NCBI RefSeq assembly: GCF_014194695.1
Contig: NZ_JACIAH010000001.1
Span: 868,001 to 932,000, forward strand
Source of the DNA: Rhizobium sp. BK399
GTDB lineage: Bacteria > Pseudomonadota > Alphaproteobacteria > Rhizobiales > Rhizobiaceae
Direction: 5' to 3'
Length of the DNA stretch: 64,000 bases
The position numbers and the translations under genes are program-made. How positions within the stretch are numbered: position 1 is the stretch's first letter; every line of letters begins with the position of its first letter. Under the pieces are notes generated by a model. The model worked only from the letters and a program-made list of their open reading frames with translations. It made no database searches and was not told the DNA's origin. Shown here piece by piece: positions 20,031 through 28,944 of the stretch.

Positions 20031-21194
20031 CTAGCCGCCCTTGACCGAGCCCGCGAGCAGACCACGCACCAGATAGCGCTGCAAGCTAAAGAACACGAGC
20101 AACGGTACGACAATGGTGACGAAGGCCGATGCCGTCAGGATTTCCCAGTTGCCACCCCGCGAGCCGAGCAGTGCATTCAGGGCACCTGTCAGAACGAGGT
20201 GATCCCTGTCGGTTCCGAGGAAGACCATGGCGACGAGCAGGTCGTTCCACACCCACAGGAACTGGAAGATCGCGAAGGATGCGAGCGCCGGGAAGGACAA
20301 AGGCAGTACGATACGGGTAAAGATTTCGAAATCGCTGGCGCCGTCGACGCGGGCGGATTCGATGATCTCCTTCGGAAGGCCGGCGATATAGGCGCGCAGC
20401 AGGTAGATGGCGAGCGGCATGCCGAAGGCGGTGTGCGCAAACCAGATACCGGGATAGGTCTTCGACGGAGCGTCGAGCAGCGCGCCGATGCCGTTATAAA
20501 GCCTGAGAAGCGGGATCAGCGACATCTGCAGCGGCACGACGATCAGGCCGACGACGAGCGCGATCATCAGCGCGCGACCGGGGAATTCCATCCAGCTCAG
20601 CGCATAGGCGGCGAAGGCGGCAATGAGGATCGGGATGATCGTCGCCGGGATGGTCACGGTCAACGAGTTGATGAAGGATTGGCCAATCCCCTCGCTGGTC
20701 AAAACGTTCTTGTAGTTCTGCAGGGTGAATTCCGGCGGCGTGGCGACGGAAATGTAAACACGCCGGCCGCCATCATCCGGTCCAAAGGCGGCGTTCTTCA
20801 TGTAGCGATAGTTACCATCGCTGGCGACGGTCAGCGAAAGGCCATCGCCAAGATCTGCCGTCTCGCCGGCCTTATAGGCAGATGGCTGCTGGACGCGCGT
20901 TCCGAAGGCCCGGATGGAACGGCCCTGCTGGCCCTCCAGCACATTGCCGGAAATGACGTAGACGGCTCCCTCCTGCGTCTGCTGGTCCGGCTGGCCAAGA
21001 CGCGCCGCAACCGTCCGCGACGAGCCGGCAAAAGCCGTCCACCAGCCGGAGACGACGAGCTGGTCCTTGTCACGCAGCGCACTGACAAAGATGCCGAGTG
21101 TCGGGATCAGCCAAATGATGACGATGACAAGCACCGCGAAGTGAACGAAGAGGCGGGCGGGGCCGATCTTGAAGAAATCTCGGGTCAGCGTCAT
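20031..21194 (-). CDS. aglG: Alpha-glucoside ABC transporter permease AglG
   Basis: An inner-membrane permease of 387 residues, the MalG-like half of the transporter. After TM1 (about 16-36) a long extracytoplasmic insert of some 90 residues precedes the five-helix permease core. The EAA loop, which docks the ATPase, reads EIIESARVDGASDFEIFTRIVLP in the C-terminal half. The start at 21194 is set by GGGAGG eight bases upstream; one base separates it from the aglF stop, so translation is likely coupled. The large insert is unusual for a MalG-type subunit but fits the AglG family. Confidence 0.93.
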   Translation of the reverse strand: MTLTRDFFKIGPARLFVHFAVLVIVIIWLIPTLGIFVSALRDKDQLVVSGWWTAFAGSSRTVAARLGQPDQQTQEGAVYVISGNVLEGQQGRSIRAFGTRVQQPSAYKAGETADLGDGLSLTVASDGNYRYMKNAAFGPDDGGRRVYISVATPPEFTLQNYKNVLTSEGIGQSFINSLTVTIPATIIPILIAAFAAYALSWMEFPGRALMIALVVGLIVVPLQMSLIPLLRLYNGIGALLDAPSKTYPGIWFAHTAFGMPLAIYLLRAYIAGLPKEIIESARVDGASDFEIFTRIVLPLSFPALASFAIFQFLWVWNDLLVAMVFLGTDRDHLVLTGALNALLGSRGGNWEILTASAFVTIVVPLLVFFSLQRYLVRGLLAGSVKGG

Positions 21195-21195
21195 C

Positions 21196-22209
21196 TCAGT
21201 GGCCTCCCAGCTCGCGATTTGCACGGCGGACGTTCCAGACCATGATCGGCGTCACGGCGAGCATGATGATCAACGCGATAACAGCACTTCGGCCGGAATC
21301 GCCGCCTCCACGGAAGAGCCAGTTGAACATGAGGTTGGCGAGCACCATCGTATTCCATTGACCATTGGTCATGGTCAGCACGATATCGAAGACCTTGAGG
21401 ACGAGGATCGTGATCGTCGTCCAGACAACGGCGATCGTGCCCCAGACCTGCGGCACCATGATGCGCCAGAAGATCTGCCAACCATTCGCGCCGTCGATGA
21501 CGGCAGCCTCGATGGTTTCCTCCGGGATGCCGCGAAGTGCTGCGGACAGGATCACCATGGCGAAACCCGTCTGAATCCAGATCAGGATGATCATCAGGAA
21601 GAAGTTGTTCCAGAAGGGCACCGAGATCCACACCTGCGGCGTGCCGCCGAACAGCTGGACGATGGCGTTGAGCAAGCCGATCTGTACATCGTTGCCGCCA
21701 CGATACTCGTAGATGAACTTCCAGATGACCGATGCGCCGACGAAGGAGATCGCCATCGGCATGAACACGATGCTCTTGGCGATATTGCCCCACCAGATGC
21801 GATCGGTCATGACGGCGATAACGAGGCCGAAGAAAGTGCAGGCCGCCGGCACGACAGCCAGCCACAAGATGTTATTGAAGATCGACTGGCGGAATTCGCG
21901 GTCGGTAAAGGCCCACTGGTAGTTCGCAAAGCCGACGAACTGTTCGCCGGAGCGGTCATAGAAAGACAGGATCAGCGTCGCGACCACAGGATAGACGAGA
22001 TAGACGACAAGCAGCAAAAGGGCGGGCCCGATGAACAGCCACGGTCGGATCATTGCCCGGCGGTTCAGGTTACGCGCCGCGAAATGGATATCGCCATGCT
22101 TCACCGGCAGCGACCAATCCAAGATCTTGTTCGAGAAGTAGAAATAGGCCGAGCAGGCGAAGACCGCCACGACCACGACCCCTAAAGCGGAAACTATCTG
22201 CGACAGCAT
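21196..22209 (-). CDS. aglF: Alpha-glucoside ABC transporter permease AglF
   Basis: A 337-residue MalF-like permease. An N-terminal hydrophobic helix (about 5-27) is followed by a polar stretch and then the six-helix core beginning near residue 54 (WLFIGPALLLLVVYLVYPV). The cytoplasmic coupling loop reads IPEETIEAAVIDGANGWQIFWRI. The ATG at 22209 follows GGGGAGGGACGA, a strong site; longer in-frame starts read through the leader and are rejected. It is separated from aglE by a 165-base gap that contains a stable hairpin, which suggests processing or partial termination between the binding protein and the permeases. Confidence 0.93.
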   Translation of the reverse strand: MLSQIVSALGVVVVAVFACSAYFYFSNKILDWSLPVKHGDIHFAARNLNRRAMIRPWLFIGPALLLLVVYLVYPVVATLILSFYDRSGEQFVGFANYQWAFTDREFRQSIFNNILWLAVVPAACTFFGLVIAVMTDRIWWGNIAKSIVFMPMAISFVGASVIWKFIYEYRGGNDVQIGLLNAIVQLFGGTPQVWISVPFWNNFFLMIILIWIQTGFAMVILSAALRGIPEETIEAAVIDGANGWQIFWRIMVPQVWGTIAVVWTTITILVLKVFDIVLTMTNGQWNTMVLANLMFNWLFRGGGDSGRSAVIALIIMLAVTPIMVWNVRRANRELGGH

Positions 22210-22336
22210 TCGTCCCTCCCCTGCGACCCGGTCTATCCTGACGGGTTTGCGCGCCGATGTCGTCACGCCGCCGTCGCTTTCGAAGCGACAGGCGACAGTG
22301 GCCGGACACTCCCAGTATCCGGCCATGCACTTCAAT

Positions 22337-22360
22337 CATGCCGCCGCAAACGGCGGCATG
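22337..22360. repeat. Intercistronic hairpin between aglE and aglF
   Basis: A perfect 10-bp stem, CATGCCGCCG / CGGCGGCATG, with a CAAA loop sits 15 bases past the aglE stop. No T-run follows it on the minus strand, so it looks like an mRNA-stabilising or attenuating hairpin, not a full terminator. Such elements often keep binding-protein mRNA above permease mRNA. Confidence 0.75.
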
Positions 22361-22374
22361 GAACTCAGGCGTTG

Positions 22375-23739
22375 TTACTTGATGGCATCCCAGGCGCCCT
22401 GGATTTCCGTGGCGGTCTCTTCCGCGGACTTGCCACCGACGAAATCGACCATGCCGGTCCAGAACGCACCGGCACCGATCTTGCCAGGCATCAGGTCGGA
22501 GCCATCGAAGCGGAAGGTAGTCGCGGTCGTCAGGATCTCGCCTTCCTTTTTCATCTGCTCATTGGCGTAGGCGGCCGTGTTGACACCCTTGTACGGCGTC
22601 AGGAAGCTCGACTGCGCCATCCAGACTTCGTGTGCGATCGGCGTCTTCAGGAATTCGACGAAAGCACGAGCAGCCTTGGAGTCCTTGGTGATGGTGACGA
22701 GAGTACCCGCACCGAGAACCGGCTTGCCGAGGTCGGCATGCGCCGCATAGGTCGGCATGTAGAAGAAGTCGGCATCCTGACCGAGCTTCGTGCCTTCAGG
22801 GAAGAAGGACGGGATGAACGAAGCCTGATGGTGCAGGTAGCACTTCGGCGGCACCCCGAAGAGGCCCTTCGGGCTGTCGCGGAAGTCGGTTGCGGCTACA
22901 GCTGCAACACCGCCACTGACATACTTCTCGTTCTTGGCGAAGGAACCGAATTCCTCGATCGCAGCCACCACGGCAGGATCCGTGAACTTCACTTCGTTGG
23001 TGGTCCACTTGTCGTAAACGTCAGACTTCTGCTGGCGCAGCATGATGTCTTCAATCCAGTCCGTTGCCGGCCAACCGGTCGCACCACCTGAACCGAGACC
23101 GATGCACCACGGAACACCGCCGTCCTTGACGATCTGCTCCGTCAGGGCGTGCAGTTCTTCCATCGTCGTCGGGACCTTGTAGCCTGCTTCCTTGAAATTC
23201 TCGGGAACGTACCAGACCAGCGACTTCACGTCGGCCTTATACGGGAAGGCATAGAAGGCTTCCTTGCCGTCCTTGCCCTTGTAGGTGCCGTAGCCGACCC
23301 AGCTGTCGCCAGCGCCGTAATTGTCCTTGATCCACTTGGAGTTCTCTTCACCAAGCGGCGTCAGGAATCCCTTGCTGGCGAGATCGGCGAGAAGGCCCGG
23401 CTGCGGCAGAACGGCGATATTCGGCGGCGAACCTGCCTGCGTGTCAATGACGATCTGCTGTTCGTAGTTTTCCGAAGAGGAATATTTGGCGTCTACGCCG
23501 GTCGCTTCGGTGAAATAAGCAAGAATGCTGCGGAAGAAGGCTTCGTCTTCGCCGCGCCACGGCCCGAAGATCGTCATCTGCTCGCCCTTGAGATCGGCGT
23601 GAGCAGCCTTGAAATCGTCGTAGCTCTTCCAGTTGAACTTCGAATCCTGCCCAGGGGCAAACTTCAGATCGGCAGCAGATGCGGCACCGGCAGCAAGAAG
23701 CGCCGCCGCAGCAACGCCCATCAAAAACGTCTTTCTCAT
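22375..23739 (-). CDS. aglE: Alpha-glucoside ABC transporter substrate-binding protein
   Basis: A periplasmic binding protein of 454 residues that delivers alpha-glucosides to AglF/AglG. The N-terminus is a clear Sec signal peptide (MRKTFLMGVAAAALLAAGAASA, cleavage near residue 22-23). The mature protein follows the family-1 solute-binding pattern, with a YSSSENYEQQIVIDTQAGSPP-like hinge region around 92-112 and conserved GLLADLA and FPYKAD stretches. It is the first gene of the operon. GGGAGG lies eight bases before the ATG. A LacI-type palindrome lies 58 bases upstream of the start codon. Confidence 0.95.
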   Translation of the reverse strand: MRKTFLMGVAAAALLAAGAASAADLKFAPGQDSKFNWKSYDDFKAAHADLKGEQMTIFGPWRGEDEAFFRSILAYFTEATGVDAKYSSSENYEQQIVIDTQAGSPPNIAVLPQPGLLADLASKGFLTPLGEENSKWIKDNYGAGDSWVGYGTYKGKDGKEAFYAFPYKADVKSLVWYVPENFKEAGYKVPTTMEELHALTEQIVKDGGVPWCIGLGSGGATGWPATDWIEDIMLRQQKSDVYDKWTTNEVKFTDPAVVAAIEEFGSFAKNEKYVSGGVAAVAATDFRDSPKGLFGVPPKCYLHHQASFIPSFFPEGTKLGQDADFFYMPTYAAHADLGKPVLGAGTLVTITKDSKAARAFVEFLKTPIAHEVWMAQSSFLTPYKGVNTAAYANEQMKKEGEILTTATTFRFDGSDLMPGKIGAGAFWTGMVDFVGGKSAEETATEIQGAWDAIK

Positions 23740-23796
23740 GTGATCAACCTCCCATCACAATCCCAACCGCACTTTTGAACCATTTTGACGCCGTTC

Positions 23797-23808
23797 CAAA
23801 GCGCTTTG
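23797..23808. promoter_or_regulatory. Candidate AglR operator on the aglE side
   Basis: CAAAGCGCTTTG is a 12-bp perfect palindrome of the GCGC-centred type bound by LacI/GalR proteins. It lies 58 bases upstream of the aglE start, where it could block the operon promoter. Confidence 0.7.
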
Positions 23809-23961
23809 ACAAAAGCACTCATGTCACTTTCGGCGGAAAAGAGTCAAGCAATTTTGCGAAAAGCGTAAAAGATGCGGCCTTTTATATCACGGCTTCAGCG
23901 CCATATCTTGGGAATATGGAGCGATTTTCCTTGAGTCAAGCGGCACAATTGCTACATAATT

Positions 23962-23973
23962 AAAAGCGCTTTG
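23962..23973. promoter_or_regulatory. Candidate AglR operator on the aglR side
   Basis: AAAAGCGCTTTG differs from the aglE-side operator only at its first base. It lies 49 bases upstream of the aglR start and 165 bases, centre to centre, from the other site, allowing autoregulation and possible DNA looping. Confidence 0.65.
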
Positions 23974-24021
23974 GATGCCATTGGGAGCTGGCAGCCAGGG
24001 TAGGCGGAGGAAGCATAGCAC

Positions 24022-25068
24022 GTGAATTTGAAACAGCTATCGGAATTGCTTGGCCTGTCGCAGACGACGGTAAGCCGTGCATTGAACGGCTATCCAGAGG
24101 TCAATGAAGCGACGCGCGAGCGCGTTCTGCAGGCGGTGAAGGAAACTGGCTACCGCCCGAACAAGGCGGCTCAGCGGCTTGCAACCGGCAAGGCCGGCTC
24201 GATCGGCCTTGTGATGCCGACGGCTCCCGACCACTATTCCGATGTGCACTTCGGCGAGTTCCTGACGGGCCTCGGCGAGGAGGCCGTCCGCCACGATTTT
24301 CATTTCGTGATCATGCCTGCCGATCCTAACGACGAAGTGGGCGCGCTGCGGCGGCTTGCGATCAGCGGCAATGTCGATGCGCTGTTTGTGGCCTATATGC
24401 GTGGCCACGATCCGCGGCTGCCAATGCTGAAGTCGCTCTCCATGCCCTTCCTCGTGCATGGTCGTTCCATCGGTTCTGAGCCGGACTACCCTTATCTCGA
24501 TATCGATAACGAAGGCGCTTTCTACGATGCGACGCGCCTGCTGCTGCAACTCGGCCATACGCGCTTCGCCCTGCTCAACGGGCCGGAACATCTCGACTTC
24601 GCAATGCGCCGCAAGAACGGGATGATTGCCGCGCTTTCCGAGCGCGGATTGTCACTTCCGGACGATCACATGAGCCACACGACGATGACCGACGAGCTTG
24701 GCCAGACTGCAATGGAACGGTTTCTGCAGATGCCGGAGCGACCGACGGCGATCCTGTGTTCCAGTACGGTGCTGGCGCTCGGCGCAATCCGCGCCGTCAA
24801 TCAGGCTGGTTTGAAGCTCGGGGAGGACGTCTCGCTAATCGCGCATGACGACGTCCTGCCGCATCTGAAGCCAGAGAACTTCTCCGTGCCGCTGACAACG
24901 ACGCGATCGTCGCTGCGCGCCGCGGGCGTTCGCATTGCCCAGCGCCTCATCGGCACGATCAAGCAGGATGGGCCGTTTCCGGAGCAGGAACTCTGGAAGA
25001 CCGAGCTGATCGTCAGGTCCTCGACGGGGCCTGTGCCGCGAGCGGATCAGAACTTGGGCGGGGTTTGA
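24022..25068 (+). CDS. aglR: LacI-family regulator of alpha-glucoside uptake
   Basis: A 348-residue repressor expected to control the divergent aglEFGAK operon. The LacI helix-turn-helix is right at the N-terminus ([21 protein letters not shown], hinge helix PNKAAQRLA near 45-53). A periplasmic-binding-protein-like sugar domain fills residues 60-330. The start codon is GTG at 24022, behind GGAGGAAGC about ten bases upstream; no in-frame ATG fits the helix-turn-helix better. Two palindromes in the upstream gap are the probable operators. The gene tail overlaps the convergent folD gene by 22 bases. Confidence 0.93.
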   Translation: MNLKQLSELLGLSQTTVSRALNGYPEVNEATRERVLQAVKETGYRPNKAAQRLATGKAGSIGLVMPTAPDHYSDVHFGEFLTGLGEEAVRHDFHFVIMPADPNDEVGALRRLAISGNVDALFVAYMRGHDPRLPMLKSLSMPFLVHGRSIGSEPDYPYLDIDNEGAFYDATRLLLQLGHTRFALLNGPEHLDFAMRRKNGMIAALSERGLSLPDDHMSHTTMTDELGQTAMERFLQMPERPTAILCSSTVLALGAIRAVNQAGLKLGEDVSLIAHDDVLPHLKPENFSVPLTTTRSSLRAAGVRIAQRLIGTIKQDGPFPEQELWKTELIVRSSTGPVPRADQNLGGV

Positions 25069-25946
25069 CCAGCCGTGCGGTGCGCGGCGATGACGGTGTT
25101 GGCCATCAGCATCGCGATCGTCATCGGCCCTACCCCGCCGGGAACCGGCGTGATGACGGCAGCGACTTTCGCGGCTTCATCAAAGGCAACGTCGCCAACA
25201 AGACGGGTCTTGCCTTCACCCTTTTCCGGCGCGGGAATGCGGTTGATGCCGACATCGATGACGGTAGCGCCGGGCTTTACCCAATCGCTCTTGACCATCT
25301 CGGGGCGTCCGACTGCCGCAACCAGAATGTCCGCGTTGCGGCAGACGGAGGGCAGATCCTTTGTGCGCGAGTGAGCAATCGTCACCGTCGCATTGGCGTT
25401 CAGCAGCAATTGTGCCATCGGCTTGCCGAAGAGGTTCGAGCGGCCGATAACCACGGCATTCAAGCCAGAAAGATCTTCGCCGTGTGTCCGGCGCACAAAG
25501 ACCATCGCGCCTGCCGGTGTGCAGGAGACCAAGCCTGTTTCGAGATCGCCGGTCGCAAGCTTACCGGCATTGACGACGTGGAGACCATCGACGTCCTTTT
25601 CCGGCAGGATCGATTGGATGATCGGCTCGGATTTCAGGTGCTTGGGCAGCGGTAGTTGCACGAGGATGCCGTGGATCGACAGATCGTCGTTCAGCGAAGC
25701 GACGAGCGCCGCCAACTCCTCCTGGGTCGTCTCGACCGGCAAGGTGTGCTGGACGGATTTGAACCCGCATTCCTTCGCCATCTTGCTCTTGGAATTGACG
25801 TAGGCATGGCTGGCCGGGTCATCGCCGACGATCACGACGGCGAGTCCCGTCTTGACGCCACTCTGCTTGTCCAGTGCCGATGTCGCCGCCTTTACCGTTT
25901 CGATGACGGAAGCTGCGACCTGTTTGCCATCAATCACTGTCGTCAA
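25047..25946 (-). CDS. folD: Bifunctional methylenetetrahydrofolate dehydrogenase/cyclohydrolase
   Basis: It interconverts 5,10-methylene-, methenyl- and 10-formyl-tetrahydrofolate in the cytoplasm. The 299-residue protein has the catalytic [14 protein letters not shown] block (Tyr and Lys) near 48-61, the QLPLPKHL loop and the NAD(P)-site motif [18 protein letters not shown], ending with [15 protein letters not shown]. The start appears to be TTG at 25946: AGGAG lies six bases upstream and the protein then begins TTVIDGKQ, as family members do. The earlier GTG at 26012 lacks a site. Stop codons of folD and aglR overlap tail to tail. Confidence 0.94.
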   Translation of the reverse strand: MTTVIDGKQVAASVIETVKAATSALDKQSGVKTGLAVVIVGDDPASHAYVNSKSKMAKECGFKSVQHTLPVETTQEELAALVASLNDDLSIHGILVQLPLPKHLKSEPIIQSILPEKDVDGLHVVNAGKLATGDLETGLVSCTPAGAMVFVRRTHGEDLSGLNAVVIGRSNLFGKPMAQLLLNANATVTIAHSRTKDLPSVCRNADILVAAVGRPEMVKSDWVKPGATVIDVGINRIPAPEKGEGKTRLVGDVAFDEAAKVAAVITPVPGGVGPMTIAMLMANTVIAAHRTAGQTPPKF

Positions 25947-26064
25947 GACTGTCTCCTGCCCTTGCTTTCGCTCATTATAGCCGGTGGCGCTCAGCGCGAT
26001 TTGCCTGTCCACGCCCTATCCTGCCTAAAATGGCAAATGCAAGAACAATCGTGTCGCAGCAAGG

Positions 26065-27759
26065 TCAGGACGTCGCCGACCGGGTATGCAGCCTCTGCCG
26101 CATAGCGGCGAGGTCCGCGCGGATGGCGGCCATGTCCTGTGAAGTCTCGACCGGAGCCGATGATGGAGTGACACTTGCCGGCTCTCGCGTAATTGTCCGC
26201 ATTGATGGCTCTTTCCTTATCGGAACGGCCAAGATGGTACGCGCCTTTACTGAGAGAGTCGCGAGGCCGAAAGCAAGCCCAGCAAGAGCGCCGAGCAGCG
26301 GTGGAAGCCAGCCTTGATCGGCCGGCACCGCAGCGACCTGCACGGGTTTCAGCAGTTGCACGCCGCCAGCGCCAGGCACGGATCCTGTGGTAATCGCATC
26401 GTCAAGACGCGAGCGCGCCGCGCTCGCCTTGTCGCGGAGTTCGATGAGTTTGGCCAGGTCGACGCCCGTATCCTTGCTCTGCGCGATGAGCGCATTGCGG
26501 CGGTCACTCAGCTGCCGTTTGTCTGTAGTGGCTGACTTGATCTCATCATTCGCGTCGCGCACCAGGCGCGCCAGTTCGTCGCCGACTGCTGCCCTCACGC
26601 TGTCGACCTCCGCCTGCTGCGCCTGAAGCTGAGGATGACGGGGGCCGAGACTGACGGACCGTTGCGAAAGGGCGAGTTGCGCGGCCACATCCTTGTCGCG
26701 GCGCTCGACGAGTGTCGGCGACATGAGATCCGCATCCAGTGTGCCGGCCAACACATCGCCGACTTTCGCCGTTTTTAGCCGGCGCACCCTGTCCTGAGCG
26801 GTGACGATGCGTTGCTCGGCCGCCTTCACCGCCGCATCAACGCTTCCGATCTGCTGCCGCAGATCAGTGGCAACCTTGACGTTTCCTTCGCCGCTCTTCT
26901 GCGTAAAGGAGGAAAGTTCGAGCTGTGCGGCGTCAGCCGCGTTCTTCAGCGATCCGCCTTCGGCCACTGCGGTGGTGGCGCCTGCGCCTGTTAGGATTGA
27001 GGCAAGGTAGCCGGCGATCCGTGTGGATTTCGCCACACTCCCGGTCGTCACCTTGAAATCGACCGTGCCCGCATGTGTATCGGTCGCCGTTTGAATTGCG
27101 GAGGCGAGTGATGCCTCGGCGCGTGAAACAGGATCGGTGGCGGCGCCATCGGCCGCGATCAGGTCGAAAGTCACCGCAAGCGCATCGGAGGACGCCCCGG
27201 AAAACTCGGCATCGCGATCGAGCTTCAATGCCGCGACGGTTGCTGCGACCGTGTGAGAAGACAAAAGCGTCCGTTCGGCCGCTTTTGCCATTTCACCGCG
27301 ACCTTGGCCGGTGCCTTGGATGCTAAGCCTGCCTTCGGCGCTATAGCGCGCCGGTTCCACCGGGATCAGAGTACCGCTCGCGGCGCCCAATGCACACATG
27401 AGACCAATCATGAAAAGGGGCTGCAAACGCCGCGCACCGACGGCAAGTGGCGCCTGATTGAGATTTGCGGCCGGACGCACCACCTCTGGCTCCGCCACCA
27501 CTGGCTGTGGCTCAACCACTGCAAATTCTGCATCGTTTGCGGCTTCGAGCCTCTTGCCCAAGATCGTCTCGATGCGGCTGACGAGCGCCGGCGCATCAGC
27601 CTGCCTTGCTCTCTGCTGCTCAAGCGCGCGCTCGATCACGCCGAGCAGTTGTGCCTCGGCCGCCGGCAACGCAGCCGCCGCATTGGATCGGGCCGCGGCA
27701 CGATCGTGCCGGGCGGCCGACCGATCGAAGGCTTGGCTTCTCTGATTACTGTCGTACAT
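26065..27759 (-). CDS. Wzz/GumC-like polysaccharide chain-length or export protein
   Basis: A 564-residue inner-membrane protein. A long cytoplasmic N-terminal arm (1-112, rich in Ala, Arg and Gln) precedes TM1 at about 114-134. A periplasmic region of about 350 residues follows with long coiled coils, and TM2 lies at about 485-505. The stretch LGPRHPQLQAQQAE at 371-384 is the hallmark of the GumC/ExoP group. There is no C-terminal tyrosine-kinase (Walker) domain, so this is a kinase-less polysaccharide co-polymerase. The large N-terminal arm is atypical. Its only polysaccharide neighbour is the glycosyltransferase gene immediately upstream on the same strand. Confidence 0.75.
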   Translation of the reverse strand: MYDSNQRSQAFDRSAARHDRAAARSNAAAALPAAEAQLLGVIERALEQQRARQADAPALVSRIETILGKRLEAANDAEFAVVEPQPVVAEPEVVRPAANLNQAPLAVGARRLQPLFMIGLMCALGAASGTLIPVEPARYSAEGRLSIQGTGQGRGEMAKAAERTLLSSHTVAATVAALKLDRDAEFSGASSDALAVTFDLIAADGAATDPVSRAEASLASAIQTATDTHAGTVDFKVTTGSVAKSTRIAGYLASILTGAGATTAVAEGGSLKNAADAAQLELSSFTQKSGEGNVKVATDLRQQIGSVDAAVKAAEQRIVTAQDRVRRLKTAKVGDVLAGTLDADLMSPTLVERRDKDVAAQLALSQRSVSLGPRHPQLQAQQAEVDSVRAAVGDELARLVRDANDEIKSATTDKRQLSDRRNALIAQSKDTGVDLAKLIELRDKASAARSRLDDAITTGSVPGAGGVQLLKPVQVAAVPADQGWLPPLLGALAGLAFGLATLSVKARTILAVPIRKEPSMRTITREPASVTPSSAPVETSQDMAAIRADLAAMRQRLHTRSATS

Positions 27760-27804
27760 CGCCAGATCTCATGCGTATGAACGGTCGGACGCCCGCGATT
27801 GCGG

Positions 27805-27847
27805 ATGGTTAACCAAGCCTAAATGTTCATGGCAAAGAAATGGTTAA
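27805..27847 (-). promoter_or_regulatory. Two TTAACCAT octamers upstream of the Wzz-like gene
   Basis: On the minus strand TTAACCAT occurs at 27812-27805 and again at 27847-27840, 35 bases apart and 46-88 bases before the Wzz-like start codon. The octamer matches the alphaproteobacterial CtrA half-site. Function is inferred. Confidence 0.4.
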
Positions 27848-27879
27848 CTGGCGGCGCCTGATGCGATGCCGCTAGCATC

Positions 27880-28671
27880 TTACCTCGATCGACTCAGGAT
27901 CCGTTTGCGGCGTGATCGGCGGTACTGGAGCACATAGTAGAGAAACGCTGCAAAGCCGAGGCCATACTGAAGGCCCAAGCGAGCCGGTTTCTGCGTCCGG
28001 AGATAGGAGCGTCCGAAGCCCAGCCTCCGCACAATCGTCGGCGGACGACGGGGAGCACCTGCGACGGCGGCGAACAAGTCACCGGCAACAAGAACGAGCC
28101 GGGCGTGATCAGCCCGGATATTCCTATGAACCCATTTCTCCTGAGACGGCGTCGTCGCCCCGACGATGAGTATGTCGGGTCGCTGCTGGTCGATCTCCTT
28201 GACGATCGCCGATCCCCCTTCGGTCCCGTCGAATCTGTCGGAAATGACGATGAATTCATGCCACGGAGCGTGCTGCCGGAATGTCGCGGCTGTCTTTCTG
28301 ACGGCCACTGGGGTGCTGCCGACCAGGCCGATGCGCCGTGGTATTTCCATGAACGTCAGTAGCGCCGGCACAAAATCGGGAGCCTTCAGGCTGGCTGGGA
28401 ACGGTGATCCGTGCGCCGCCTTCGATGCGATATCGAGTCCCTGGCCATCGGGGAGCAGCAGACTTTGCGCAAGAACGGCACGATATTCACTGTCGCGCAG
28501 CGTCATCAGCATATTGCGCGCGTTGACGAACGAGATCGTCGTCTGTCCGGCCGGTATCGACAGCAGTTCGTTGATGAACACCAGCGCGTCATCCCAGCCG
28601 AGATCGCAAACCGGCAGATCGAAAATCGCACGACGGGACGACAGAACCGCGAAATTCGCGATCAAGTTCAT
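27880..28671 (-). CDS. WecG/TagA/CpsF-family glycosyltransferase
   Basis: A 263-residue transferase expected to move a sugar such as N-acetylmannosamine(uronate) from a nucleotide donor to a lipid-linked acceptor at the inner membrane. The family pattern is present: FVNARNMLM near 48-56, the catalytic-type Asp75 in LLLPDGQGLD, RIGLVGSTP near 113-121, and TTPSQEKW at 173-180. The C-terminus is basic with an amphipathic patch suited to membrane contact. The start at 28671 is chosen because AGGAG lies six bases upstream; frames reaching 28698 or 28809 have no site. It is 120 bases upstream of the Wzz-like gene on the same strand, so the two may act on the same surface polysaccharide. Confidence 0.82.
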   Translation of the reverse strand: MNLIANFAVLSSRRAIFDLPVCDLGWDDALVFINELLSIPAGQTTISFVNARNMLMTLRDSEYRAVLAQSLLLPDGQGLDIASKAAHGSPFPASLKAPDFVPALLTFMEIPRRIGLVGSTPVAVRKTAATFRQHAPWHEFIVISDRFDGTEGGSAIVKEIDQQRPDILIVGATTPSQEKWVHRNIRADHARLVLVAGDLFAAVAGAPRRPPTIVRRLGFGRSYLRTQKPARLGLQYGLGFAAFLYYVLQYRRSRRKRILSRSR

Positions 28672-28899
28672 GCCGGTCTCCTGACGGTAGTGCTTCATGC
28701 CGCATGCATCCCGGAACAGATAATCAATCGCGCGGGCGATTGAGCATCGACCGAGCGCGTTCGCCTGGGAGCGTATGTAAGAATTCCGGGAACCGGAATG
28801 CAGGTGCACAATCAGCCCATCGACGGGACTTGTAGCAGCGCGATTTCAACTATCCCTTAGGAAAATCGCTTGAATTGCCGGTTGCGAACGAAGGAATGA

Positions 28900-28907
28900 T
28901 TAACCAT
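28900..28907 (+). promoter_or_regulatory. TTAACCAT octamer upstream of the glycosyltransferase gene
   Basis: One CtrA-type octamer lies in the 273-base gap between the FliL-like gene and the WecG-like gene, about 230 bases before the latter's start. A single octamer can arise by chance, so support is weak. Confidence 0.25.
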
Positions 28908-28944
28908 CGAGACCCACACGCAGACATGCCGGCAACGGCAAGGT

